Below are positions 11,206 through 21,030 of a stretch of 64,000 nt of DNA, piece after piece. The DNA comes from Chaenocephalus aceratus (Eukaryota; Chordata; Actinopteri; Perciformes; Channichthyidae): NCBI GenBank assembly GCA_023974075.1, contig JAMFTG010000140.1, positions 1 to 64,000 of the forward strand, in the 5' to 3' direction. The position numbers were made by a program, and so were the translations under genes. Numbering within the stretch: position 1 is the stretch's first letter; every line of letters begins with the position of its first letter. The notes beneath the pieces were generated by a model that was not told where the DNA came from, did no database searches, and saw only the letters and a program-made list of their open reading frames with translations.

Positions 11206-11337
11206 TTATTCAAGTTGTTATTGTTTGCTTTTTTAATGTTGTAATACAAAAGGAAAACTGATGACCTGCTCACAGCTAAACACAATTAAATGCAAACAAA
11301 ATTGTTTCCTAATTAGCCAAAGTATTCCATGTAACGG

Positions 11338-11530
11338 TGTTACGGCCCACCCCCTACTCCGTGGTAGTGGCTTGTGGGGAGACCCGCAACATAAAAGAAA
11401 ACACACAACGTCCAGTACTTAACAGCGGTCATTTATTTAAATGTACAGCCGTTACTCACAACAAGGTCTGGAGGACTGGCCAAAAAAAACAAAGGCCGGA
11501 GCCCGAGCCAGCCACCCCACGGGCCGTAAC
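11338..11530. mobile_element. Short element with GTTACGGCCC / GGGCCGTAAC ends
   Basis: Begins GTTACGGCCCACCCC at 11,339 and ends CCCCACGGGCCGTAAC near 11,531, giving about 10-14-bp inverted termini around a 170-bp non-coding core. The core matches 1-150. The open frame that starts at 11,337 runs through the element and is not considered a gene. Confidence 0.55.
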
Positions 11531-11783
11531 CCACAGCACCCCCCATTTGAAACATATTCCCACGGCTATGATTAGGGAGGTCAGTTTTTCAAGAAATCAA
11601 GTTCCCAAGAACAATATATTTGAATGCAATCGCTGTAGCCTATCCTAAATGGGTTTATGATTGACAGTCAGCCTAACTTTTTTTCAGTGAATGATCCATC
11701 TATGGAAAAGCAACATGTTTCCTTGTAGCGATGGTGACTGCTCAGATGTAATATCATGGTTAAATGATATATGGATATACCAT

Positions 11784-12925
11784 TTATACGACATGTAGCT
11801 GATCAGCTTTAGCCTGACCACCATGTGACAGTGCATATACCTCTGCAATTTCTATTTTCCTCACACGTGAGGAATCATGGTAAAGAGCAATCGCCTCCTC
11901 AAGGAGGATTTCTTTGTCTTGGGTGACTTTCCCTGGAAAAAATGATTTTCCATTTGTAGCAGAGTGCGACACATCTCTTCAGATAACGCTCACCTGGATG
12001 GTTCTTCAGAGCCTCCTCTGCCAAATCAATGGCCTCATCACCAGATATATACTTTCTGTAAACCCATAGCAATGGTTTTAAACCACTGTAGATGCTGACA
12101 GGACTTCTCCAAACCTTTGTGGCTAACTCACGTGCTTCATCTTCTATTCTTTCTCCTCTCTGAGCACGTTGATCAAGGTAGTGAGCAACGAGGTACAAGT
12201 TCTCTGGATCCTGTTCTTGGGCAATTCTCATTTTCTCCACGATGTCATCTTCCAGCCCTGTCCTGCTGTGCTTAGAAGCATGCATTAAAGCTAAGGCATG
12301 GCTAGTGTTCCACTCTCGTATGCCTGGCTGCATCTCGATGGCTCTCTGGAAGTAATCTACATCAAGTGTTTTGTCTCCACTGACCGTCATCAGCGTATAG
12401 GCTTTTTCAGCGTAGGTCTCTGGGTGGAGCTCCTCCTGGGATGGAGATGGGTATTTTTTATTCAGGGCGTGGACCTTTGACAGGTTGGCCTCACTCTCTG
12501 CTTGGTCTCCCAGGTGGTGGTGCAGCCAAGCCAGGTCCCCGTAGTTCACCACTAACCAGGGGCCCTCGTCTGTGTTTTTGATTTGGCTGAAGGCCTCTGT
12601 AGCCTTGTTGAAGAACTTCTGGGCGTCTTCATTGGATCCCAGCTTGTACTGAATGAACCCTCGCAGGTTGTAGATGTGACCCAGCCAGGGGTTTCCATCA
12701 TTGGTGCCAATGTTTAACAAGTTGTCCCGACAACGTAAAAGTAAGGACCTGCTGAGGTCAAGATCCCAGGTGAAGTGGCACTGCAGGGCCTCCAGTCTGG
12801 ACACCAGTGTTTGACTCTGAGTAGCACTAATACAAAATAACAAAGTAATACATATTTAAATTTGTTTTTACTTTTTTTAATTTACTTTTATGATGAAATC
12901 CAGAATCAGCTACTCACCTCATCAT
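11784..12925 (-). pseudogene. ifit: Interferon-induced protein with tetratricopeptide repeats (IFIT-like), frameshifted near the 3' end
   Basis: IFIT proteins are cytosolic TPR antiviral effectors. Coding exon 1 is only ATG ATG AG (12,925-12,918) with a consensus GTGAG donor; exon 2 starts at 12,826 and reads MMSATQSQTLVSRLEALQCH, the usual two-exon IFIT layout. The body keeps family motifs: 'LLRCRDNLLNIG', 'GHIYNLRGFIQYKLG', 'VVNYGDLAWLHHHLGDQAE', 'ALKNHPGERYLKRCVALCYK'. The frame then runs into a stop at 11,899 (311 aa). The natural continuation, 'LLEEAIALYHDSSRVRKIEI', is in another frame down to 11,784, with the break near the T6 run at about 11,937-11,943. The LYHDSS junction also looks shortened against the family. 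At about 350 codons it is short of the roughly 430-490 usual for the family. It is either a recent pseudogene, a truncated but functional allele, or a sequencing error. Convergent with the ZP3-type gene. Confidence 0.85.
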
Positions 12926-13112
12926 TCAGCTGTTTCCTCAGCTTTGTAGTTCTGTAAATGTTTGGATGGTTTTTGCTCTTGATGCTCTGGTATAAAGTCA
13001 GTGATGTGTAGCGTCTGTTTTGCTGTGAAAGATGGGATGTTATTGAGATCGCAGCTTAAAATGAAACGGGGTTAGATAAAACAAATGTCAGAGGGGTGGG
13101 GGTAAACATGCC

Positions 13113-13148
13113 TTATCTTTCGTTTCCACATTTGAAAAACGAAATTGA
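13113..13148 (-). promoter_or_regulatory. Two ISRE/IRF-like sites upstream of the IFIT-like gene
   Basis: On the - strand GGAAACGAAAGA (+ strand 13,117-13,128 region) matches the interferon-stimulated response element core (GAAANNGAAA). A second site, GAAAAACGAAAT, lies on the + strand at 13,134-13,145. They sit about 200 bp upstream of the IFIT start codon, where ISREs are expected in interferon-induced genes. Function is inferred from the motif and position only. Confidence 0.75.
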
Positions 13149-13199
13149 AGAGTCATTAAACTGCGTCACATTTTCTGTTCGTCTGGGCAAAAGTGTTTT

Positions 13200-14340
13200 T
13201 TCTTTTCTCTTTAAAGCTATATAAGGGTCATTCCAGAATTGGAGGACATTTAGACGTCAACACTTTTGAAAAATTAACGCTCTATTTGCTAATTGTCTGT
13301 TATGTATTTGAGAAGAACAGGTAGTAAACACACATTGATTTGGCCAGCTCAGGCATCAATGGTACATATTAAATGACATGTTTTATTTGTTGATTTTCAA
13401 CGGCCCTAAATGGTGGACTAGAACTTTAAAATCAATTTTAATAATGTATTTTTACCTCTTAATCTAACTATAATTGAAATGTGTTCATTTTGATTTCATT
13501 GTTGAGAAAAAGGGTTAAATGTTTCAACCTTAAAAAGAACAACCAAAAAAACATTTCCCCCCCCAAAATAACATTTGAAAACAATCAATTTCATTAATGG
13601 CAGATCCTAAAGATAAGAAAAATCATTGTTGTGTTTTGTTCTACGTCGGTTAGGGGTATCTCGAAATCTGAGGGCCCTTCCTGCTAGACTATAAGTAAAG
13701 CTTAAAGATATTTAAACCGTGTGCAAGTCAAGTCTCAAGTTGTTTAAGAAGAGTCAAAATGAAGTCAAAATAAGTTAAAACATGTCAATACAAGTCCAAT
13801 TTAGTTTCATTCAACATGTCCAGATCAAGTCTTATCAAGATGAGTTCAAGTCAACTCAAAAACTAAAGCCTGTTTTGAGGACTTGCGGCTAGACTATTAG
13901 ATGTGTTTGAATGACATGAACGTTGTCCAATATATTAACTTCTTAACGTCCAAGGCTCAAGCGACTCAAAGACAACTCTGACGTCCACAGAAACATGTAA
14001 TCACTGATTAACAGCATCACTAACTTGCTGCACACGAGACGCAAAGCCCAGCGGTCCAAGGAGGCCCTTGTTGGTGCATGTACTGTATGTTTCTGACTCC
14101 CGTGTTACACATTAAAATGACACACTTGTTCTGACGTCTTAGAAAGCTGATCGTTTTAATGTTCCACCTTTTTCACCGTAAGCAACAACATCTTTCTGAG
14201 GACCTTTGCTCCTTCTTGTCCTGTTTAAAAACCCAAAGCAGAGACATGTCAGCGGTACCTCAGTAGAGAGATGCTCAGAGCTCACTATCAAGGCTGCACA
14301 CACTGTCTTTTCAATTATTTGTGAGCTGTTTTTAAAGAGC
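13200..14340. other. Intergenic DNA with a degenerate AAGTCAA repeat
   Basis: About 13,715-13,870 contains many loosely spaced AAGTCAA/AAGTCTC units. The rest is A+T-rich with no convincing exon. The final 150 bp may be the 5' untranslated region of the SLC22 remnant that starts at 14,352. Confidence 0.5.
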
Positions 14341-14351
14341 TTTCTTTAGCC

Positions 14352-14444
14352 ATGACCACTTTTGACGACATCTTGGAGGAAGCGAGGACCGGCTTGAGCT
14401 TCAATCTCAGGATCATCACATACAGAGCATCAACTAGTTCCTGA
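14352..14444 (+). pseudogene. 5' fragment of an SLC22 organic cation transporter gene
   Basis: A start codon is followed by MTTFDDILEEA, which matches the conserved N-terminus of OCT-type SLC22 transporters (12-TM uptake carriers for organic cations). After 11 residues the sequence stops matching and the frame ends at 14,442. There is no splice donor at the break, so the rest of the normal first exon (about 140 codons in the family) has been deleted. The matching 3' exons lie at 15,779-16,532, beyond a transposon. I infer one gutted gene copy. Confidence 0.7.
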
Positions 14445-14634
14445 ACAGCGTCCTTCACATGCTGATATCCAAGAGAGGGAGTCACACAGTCACAAGATGG
14501 AGGAATAGAAAGCAGTATTCAATGTTTAGTTCAGATTAGCTCCACGTCAGAAATGAGCATGCTTGATGTCTCTCTCCATAGAGGCTGAGTCATCATGTTC
14601 ATCACATAGCTATCATCTGCCTCAAACAGTCCTG

Positions 14635-15648
14635 GGGCCTATACTACGAAGCTGGTTCAACTTAACCTGGATATGTTTGAGTTAGCCGGTTGGCCTAATC
14701 CAAAACATACGCGCTCTCGCTAAACTGTACTACGACGCTGGTTATCAAGTGGATCGCTCAAGCCAGCCGTGTCTAGTTAGGTGCGCGTTCACATGAAAGG
14801 GGTGGTATTTGGAGCATTCGACCAATCACAAACATGGAGAAGCGTACTGACAGCGCAGCGTCATACTTCCTGAATGAAAAGTGAAGAAGTTAAACTTTAA
14901 ACATCCATGACTTAAACACTTTATCCAGGATCAAAGCCACAGAGCTGCACCTGCAAGGTGAATATATGGCAAAAGAAAAAGTGTTTGAATGCGTACATTA
15001 ACAGGTTTATGATATCACTGCCCCGTCTAAAACACGATCTGACTTTAATTACATTTGTCTCGAGTGTTTCGTCAACTTAATGTGTTGCTTAAAATAATAC
15101 TTCTGCATACAGTATGTGACGCTGTGAGTGTTGCACGGCCAGATACGGCTCAGCTGACTCAGATAAGGAGATATATGATACATTATGATTGTGATATGCC
15201 GCGGACTGTACTTAATGTTACTCTGATCCGGTTACTGATGTTGTGGCCGATATGTAAGTAAGCTTTCTTAACGCTAATGTTATAATAGTCAGATTGCTCT
15301 GAAGATGGGAGGTGATATTCTATTAATGTTCACGTTCACACAGTCGGTGATTTTTGCCGGCCGTCTTTCCTGCGACGGCAGCTTTTCTGTATTTCCTTTC
15401 TCCTGTAATATGACTTGATCGCTTTAAACTCCGCACACTGAGCTCTGATTGGTCAGCCGGCGGTGCTTTCACTGAGTTGAGCTCTTAGCCTGCAACCTAA
15501 CCTGGTCCCGACCAGGTTAGCCGCTAAGCATAAGTTACCATGGAGATCTAGCCTGCTAAAAAGAGAACCAGCTTCGTAGGACCGGAAAGCCGGAGTTTCC
15601 CCTGAATTTAGCCGGCTAAGCGAAAATCCTGCTTCGTAGTATACCCCC
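14635..15648 (-). mobile_element. Second copy of the 1.0-kb Harbinger-like MITE, opposite orientation
   Basis: Begins GGGCCTATACTACGAAGC and ends GCTTCGTAGTATACCCCC, flanked by CTG at 14,632-14,634 and 15,649-15,651. The interior is the reverse complement of 229-1238 with scattered differences. A 68-codon open frame at 15,055 is in a non-conserved part and is not considered a protein. It lies between the surviving ends of the SLC22 gene. Confidence 0.8.
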
Positions 15649-15778
15649 CTGATGCTCTTCTAGGTCATCACACATCCTGTCATGAACACAGCTACAGTTG
15701 GGATACCTTTGTTATCATGTTGCTCTCATATTGGAAGAGTACATTCAGAACACTTATTATCTTGTCTGTGTTGTGCAG

Positions 15779-16398
15779 GGTGTCTTGCCTTCGTGGCGGG
15801 GGTCTGGTTTTGCTGCTTCCTGAGACCAGAGGCATGCCGCTGCCCGACACCATCGACGACATCGAGCACCCCGAGAGGTGAGAATCCAGCCGTTTCTTTA
15901 ATATATCCATCTTTATACGACACATTTTGGCATAATCCATTGTGTGAATAAATAAGTCTGAAAGGCTTTGTATCTGTGTGTATGTATATTTAAGTATTCT
16001 GGATCCAGTTTCTTACCTATTGTTGAAAATGCCACAATAACATGCATTCGTTCAGGGGCTGCAACAAAGGCTAAATGTTTGTTATGGATACATTTTGGAG
16101 GTTTTATTCTCAATTAAAAGTGTTATTTATGTCATAAAATAGTAAAAACAAATTGTTATGATTCTGCATACGTCTTAAATTGTCCTGTTGATCCGGACCA
16201 ACCAAAAACTATTTATAGTGATGTTTTTTTGTCATAAATAACAGTACATGTATAACAAAATAACACATACAAGTGAACGAGCACGATATCCTGTGAACAA
16301 TGCAACATTAAATATTATCAAAAAAAATTGTTATAAGGCAAAAAACAGGCTCATTTATGAAACAATTTCAGCCACATGTGAACAGAACTCACTATTTG

Positions 16399-16435
<37 letters not shown>

Positions 16436-16532
16436 CAGGAGGATGGAGAAACCCGCCCTGAGGAGCCAGCAGCGGACCAACCTGCTACCCACTGAACACA
16501 TATGCAACAACAAAGAATCAGCTACGGTTTAA
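15779..16532 (+). pseudogene. Last two coding exons of an SLC22 organic cation transporter
   Basis: Exon 15,779-15,877 (AG acceptor, GTGAG donor) encodes 'GGGLVLLLPETRGMPLPDTI', the signature of the last transmembrane helix and C-terminal tail of SLC22 carriers (LLLPET..x.PLPxTI). Exon 16,439-16,532 continues in frame as 'RMEKPALRSQQRTNLL' and ends at TAA 16,530. Both splice junctions are in phase. No upstream transmembrane exons were found between the 14,352 fragment and here, so a functional transporter cannot be made from this copy unless its other exons lie outside the window. Confidence 0.75.
16399..16434. repeat. (GT)n directly at a splice acceptor
   Basis: About 17 GT units run to within 4 bp of the CAG acceptor at 16,436-16,438 and take the place of an ordinary polypyrimidine tract for the last SLC22 exon. 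Confidence 0.9.
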
Positions 16533-16714
16533 CTGTGACTGACAGAAGTATATATTTTTTATATTTTTGGATTTCACTGTGCTGTGTCAAAGTTTCCTCT
16601 GAATATTGTCAAACACAGACGATTTAAGCCTCAGGGACGAGTGACGTTGGATTGAAGTGTGTGAAGAGAGACGTTAATCATGTTATTATAATTCTTATTA
16701 TTATTAGGGGCGAC

Positions 16715-18057
16715 CAGGGTCGGCTCTAGAACAAATCGAATGGGGGGGCAATCATTTACCAAGGGTGGGGCACACACTGCCGTCAACAACCAACACACAA
16801 ACACAACTTCAATTTAAAAAAACATGCTGTAAAGTCTGTTGTCTTTCACACACATTGCACTGGTGTAGTGCTATTGTATAGCACACCTATGACTTGTGCA
16901 TACATGCACGGTGGTGGCACGACCACCAAAACAGAAACATATGGACATAGGCCACCATATAAAAAGTGTGCAAAAGTATTTAGTATCCTATCCATGTGAA
17001 CATGTTTTAGGTGGGGGGGGACCTCCTCTAGGAGGGTCTGGGGGCATGCTCCCCTGGGAAGATTATTTTTAAAATATTTAAGTTAAATGCATCAATCTGG
17101 TGCACTTTGAGAGCAACATGAAGAGATCTATGGATAGTCTACATCTCTCAGCATCCAATCAATCAACAACTTTATTAATCCTGCAAGGGGCAATTGGTTA
17201 TGAGCAGCAGCTTATGTCATGTACACAGGAAGGAACATACAAGAAGAAAACACACAGATACACCATCCATATGAAACAGAACTGTACACAGACTTACTTT
17301 TTCTTGATGGATATTTTACTAATCACTCCCTTTTTAAATTGTATTCTTGTGTTACTGTCCTATAGTATTTCATACCCGTTTTTCATTTATTCTCTTATTT
17401 TTTAATAACTATAATGATCATATAAAGGTATTCCTTGTTTACATGAATGGTGACCAAACCGTTTGAGACCCACTGAGATAACTTACACTAAAGTTAACTA
17501 AACACTGAGAGAGTCCTTACCTCACTGAGCTGACATTATAAGATCTTCTCAGTCTGACAGGAGAGGACTCTCCTCCACCTTGGTGTAGAAACAGCTCTTT
17601 ATATCCGTTAGCATAGCTAGCTAACCAGATGCTAACAACAACATTCCACGTTCCAGCTCGCCCACTCACAAAATGCGCTCGTGCCACACACACACAGAGA
17701 CCCAGAAGTAGGCTACTTGTACTGTACTGTATATCATATTATTTTCGATGGCTTTACTGTATAATCAGAGTAACAGATGAACAGATTGCCACTGGGCTTT
17801 CATCTAAACACACAGCCACGTAATGATAACAAAACAAAGGTCGGGGGTGTCAAGCAACACACCAATCAGAGAGCAGCAGTGAGCACACCTCAGGCTGTGT
17901 TTTATATTTGTATTCTTTATTCCTGATTTATTTCCCACAAAAAACTTTTAGTGGAAACGTTTTCACGTATATGATTAAAAAAAAAAAAACGGCAAAGTGG
18001 CAAGGCTTGCCCACCCTGCGTTGGGGGGGCACAGTGACTCATTTGGGGGGGCATGGC
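16715..18057 (+). mobile_element. Diverged hAT-like element related to 4,738-5,504
   Basis: Begins CAGGGTCGGCTCTAGAAC at 16,715 and contains the family landmarks 'ggggggacctcctctaggag' near 17,020 and the reversed 'GAGAGCAACATGAAGAGATC' near 17,110. The right end is less clear, around the G-rich block at 18,020-18,057. It includes promoter-like DNA (17,560-17,690) but only short open frames, so it is non-autonomous or decayed. Confidence 0.5.
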
Positions 18058-18067
18058 CCGCGTGGGG

Positions 18068-18240
18068 GCGACTGTGGTTTAGTGTGATGATCACAGGTTC
18101 AATCAACATGTTGTTGTGTCCTTGAGCAAGGCACTTCACCCTAAAAGCTCCTGTGGGTATTGTCCACAGTATTGATGTATCACATGTCTATTATATGTCA
18201 TGTAAAGTGCTTTGAGCACTTGGAAAAATGCTGTAATTAA
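18068..18240 (+). mobile_element. SINE-like repeat with pol III B-box
   Basis: GGTTCAATC (18,096-18,104) resembles a B-box and is followed by 'TTGAGCAAGGCACTTCACCC' and 'GTAAAGTGCTTTGAGCACTT', sequence blocks common in teleost tRNA-derived SINEs. The 5' A-box part is degenerate. Confidence 0.55.
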
Positions 18241-18414
18241 TACCATGAATTATTATTTTTATTAAATTATCAAAGAGCTTTCTATTAACATAACATGAGC
18301 AGAAAGTGTTTATAAAAACATGTATTAAACATTTTAAACATTGAGCATTTTGGTTTTCAGTTTCTATCTTCTGCTGCATCAACTAACATCAGACATGTGC
18401 TTTTTGGGTTGGTT

Positions 18415-18885
18415 TAGTCACTTTGTTGGTTAGTTAGTAACTTAGTTATTTGATTAGTTTGTAGTTTTTAAGTGAGTTAGGTAATACGTTAGTAATAGTA
18501 GTCAACTTGTTAGACAATAAGTCAATCAGTAAGTGAGTTAGTCAGTTAATTGATCAGTTAGTTAGTTAGTTGATTTGTAAGTTAGTTAGTTGGTTACTAA
18601 GTTGACTAGTTAATTAGTTTGTCAGTTAGCTAGCCAATTAGTGAGTCAGTTAGTTTGTCAGTTAGTCAGCTAATCAGTTATTTAGTTTGTCAGTCGGAAA
18701 GTCAATTATTTATTTTTTCAGTTAGTTAGTTAGTTAGTCCGTTTGTCAGTTATTAAGTTAGTCAGTTAGTTAGCTAGTCAGTCAGTAAGTCAGATAGTCA
18801 GTAAATCAGAAAGTCAGTTTGTTATTTATTTTGTCAGTTAGTTAGTCAGTCAGTCAGTTAGTTAGTTTGACAGTTATTTAGCTAG
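18415..18885. repeat. Degenerate GTTA/GTCA tetranucleotide tract
   Basis: Nearly 470 bp of interspersed GTTA, GTCA and GTAA units with no stable higher period. No coding potential. Confidence 0.9.
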
Positions 18886-19357
18886 ATATACTTTATTAAT
18901 CCAAAATTGGGAAAATATTTTGTTAAAAGACAAGTGTGCTCAACATTAAAATACAAATACTTAAGAGTGGAAAAGAGATAACAATTTAAAATGAAATGAC
19001 GGAGAATAAACAGAAGGGCAACCATGACAACCATGCTTCTTCGCTGCTTTTGTGGAGGAAGTTACAGCGCCACGTACAGGCTCCTGCATATGTACTGCAG
19101 CTTCTCCAGCGGTTGGAGCTAAACGGAATGGTCTCGTGTGGACAGACACTATCCGGATAACTATTGCGTGTGGACGGAACCTTTTTTGCGATTGCGTTTG
19201 CGTTAATCCTATGCGTTTAGCCGTTTTCGTCCTCGTGTGGCCGCAGCCTTAGAAGACAAGGTTGAGCTCAATAACACGTCAAGCCTATCCCACATCTCTC
19301 CGAAACATATGCTGCGCCACCTAAATGTGTGTCTACTGAAGGATGCCTGATTTGAGA

Positions 19358-19537
19358 TATTAAGTCAATATAATGAGATATTAAGTCAATATAATGAGAT
19401 AACTAAGTCAATATAATGAGATATTAAGTCAATATAATGAGATAACTAAGTCAATATAATGAGATATTAAGTCAATATAATGAGATAGTAAGTCAATATA
19501 ATGAGATAACTAAGTCAATATAATGAGATAGTAAGTC
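19358..19537. repeat. AAGTCAATATAATGAGATA minisatellite
   Basis: About eight head-to-tail units of 19-22 bp (AAGTCAATATAATGAGATA plus TT or ACT) end 12 bp before a Harbinger terminus. The units have no unique spacers, so this is not a CRISPR array. Confidence 0.95.
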
Positions 19538-19727
19538 TGACAAGCCCAGAGTGGAGTGCACCGCTGGGCGTAAACAAAATAGGTCTTAACTCTAACGTCG
19601 GGCTTAGCTACGTCCGATTTAGTGATTCGAATTTACACCGAGTGCACCAATTCTGACTAGTCTCGATCGTAGCTGCGCCTGGTCTTAAGATGCGCGTCCA
19701 CGTGAATACACGCGAAACAGTAACGAA

Positions 19728-19831
19728 ATGATGGATAACAGAAACCAAAAGAAGAGAAAAATGACGCCCACACCCCGAAAAGGAAAGAGGGATTTTACAG
19801 AGCTACAGCGTGAACTGGTGGAGAAAGAGAT
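19728..19831 (+). pseudogene. 5' fragment of a Harbinger Myb/SANT-like accessory protein
   Basis: ATG-initiated frame with a basic start and 'KGKRDFTELQRELVEKEI', resembling the first helix of Myb/SANT-like domains in Harbinger accessory proteins, which bring the transposase to DNA and the nucleus. The frame is cut after about 35 residues by a GC-rich repeat that begins with TATGGAGTCAGATTTGGGTC. It cannot encode a working protein. Confidence 0.4.
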
Positions 19832-19965
19832 TATGGAGTCAGATTTGGGTCAATATTCTAGCGCGCAAAACAAGCTACTCACGAGTGGAAAATGTGCTTT
19901 TACACGCGCATGAAATGACCCTCGCGCGCAGATTAAACCCCCGCGAGCAGAGACAGCCCTCTATG
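19832..19965. repeat. GC-rich dispersed repeat, copy b
   Basis: Contains 'GGGTCAATATTCTAGCGCGC' and 'CTCGCGCGCAGATTAAACCC', shared with 6,905-7,045 and, in reverse complement, with 25,310-25,438 and 59,500-59,655. It interrupts the Myb-like frame above. Confidence 0.8.
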
Positions 19966-20004
19966 GAACGCCCTTTGCGCCACAATTCGCGCGTTTATTC
20001 GCGC

Positions 20005-20071
20005 GGATTAACAGGGAAGTCCGTTTTATAAACGGGGAGGTCCGTTTATAAACGGGGAGGTCCGTTTAAGT
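20005..20071. repeat. Three 20-bp direct repeats (TCCGTTTATAAACGGGGAGG type)
   Basis: The unit TCCGTTTATAAACGGGGAGG occurs almost unchanged three times in tandem, starting about 20,018. Its core CCGTTTATAAACGG is a perfect palindrome. Confidence 0.85.
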
Positions 20072-20197
20072 TCAAAGTCTCAGTAACCAATCAGTGAAGA
20101 GCAAAACCAGACCAAAGCAATCCAAAACTTTGGGAAAAATATTGCATTCCATGACTTTTCCAGGTTTTTAATGACTGTACAAACCCTGACAATATCA

Positions 20198-21030
20198 GAA
20201 CTTTCTCAACCAACTATTCATTATAAATGTAAAGACAGGGGGGCAGTGCCATGGTCTTTGTCTGTCTTCCAAGACAGTGGGTCTGGCTGCTGTGTAGGTG
20301 ATGGTGATGGTGCATGGGCTGCTGGTGGCTGCTGGTGGCTGCTGGTGGCTGCTGGTGGCTGCTGGTGGCTGCTGGTGGCTGCTGGTGGCTGCTGGTGGCT
20401 GGTGGCTGCTGGTGGCTGCTGGTGGCTGCTGGTGGTTGCTGGTGGCTGCTGGTGGCTGCTGGTGGCTGTGTCGGTGGGAGGGAGGTGTGCTAGGCGAGAC
20501 TTCTTTGCTGGCTGGGTTGATCGTGATGGCTGTGGTGGAGGCCTTTGTACCGAGGTGTATCTTAATCTTGTGGCAGGCACAGATGGAGGTGGAGGCTGCT
20601 GTAGTGATGCTGGTCCTCTGGTCCTTGGTGGTGATGGCCTTTGAGCCACGGTAGATCTTGACCTGGGTGCAGGCACAGATGGAGGTTCTTGCTGCTAGGC
20701 GCAGGCAGCTGTGAAATCGAAAATAAATATAGGACAATAATTACTACTAAGTTCATTAAAATATAAAGTTCAAGTGGAATGTTTCTCAAGCACAAATAAC
20801 AATGCACAACTCAAAATAAAATGGGGAGGTGGGACAGGAGTCTCTCTCTCTCTTACAACCTATTTAACTAAACCCACACAATGAAAGTACACTATTACTG
20901 TAATATTTACCTATCTTCAAATGGATCCTTGTTGTTGTTGCTGTATTCTCCAGGTTCTGATGGTCCATCTCCACTGCTGCTAGTGTTACAAGTCTGCTGT
21001 GCAGAGCTGGTAATCAGATAATAAGCCTGT
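20198..21030 (-). CDS. Hypothetical two-exon frame with an expanded SHQQPPAA tract
   Basis: On the - strand an open stretch encoding 'SGDGPSEPGEYSNNNKDPFE' ends at 20,911 with an AG|GTAAAT donor. From an acceptor at 20,709 (CACAG) a second frame continues in phase to 20,198. It contains two similar blocks (TSICACTQVKIYRGSKA and TSICACHKIKIHLGTKA) and then SHQQPPAA repeats encoded by a decamer minisatellite. No known domain is recognised and no start codon was identified. It may be part of the Harbinger element, or not a gene at all: low-complexity DNA without stops produces open frames on both strands here. Confidence 0.25.
20319..20468. repeat. GCTGGTGGCT decamer minisatellite
   Basis: About 14 units of GCTGGTGGCT, with one or two truncated or variant units near 20,400 and 20,438. 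The unit lacks stop codons in most frames, which explains the overlapping long open frames on both strands. Confidence 0.97.

Noticed and set aside
19358..19537. CRISPR-like regular repeat
   Set aside because: The units are directly contiguous without unique spacers, in a fish genome; it is a minisatellite. The same holds for 57,500-57,665.
20171..20807. Several long overlapping open frames in the GCTGGTGGCT region on + and -
   Set aside because: The decamer has no stops in most frames, so openness is not evidence. Only one - strand arrangement with usable splice sites was kept, at low confidence.
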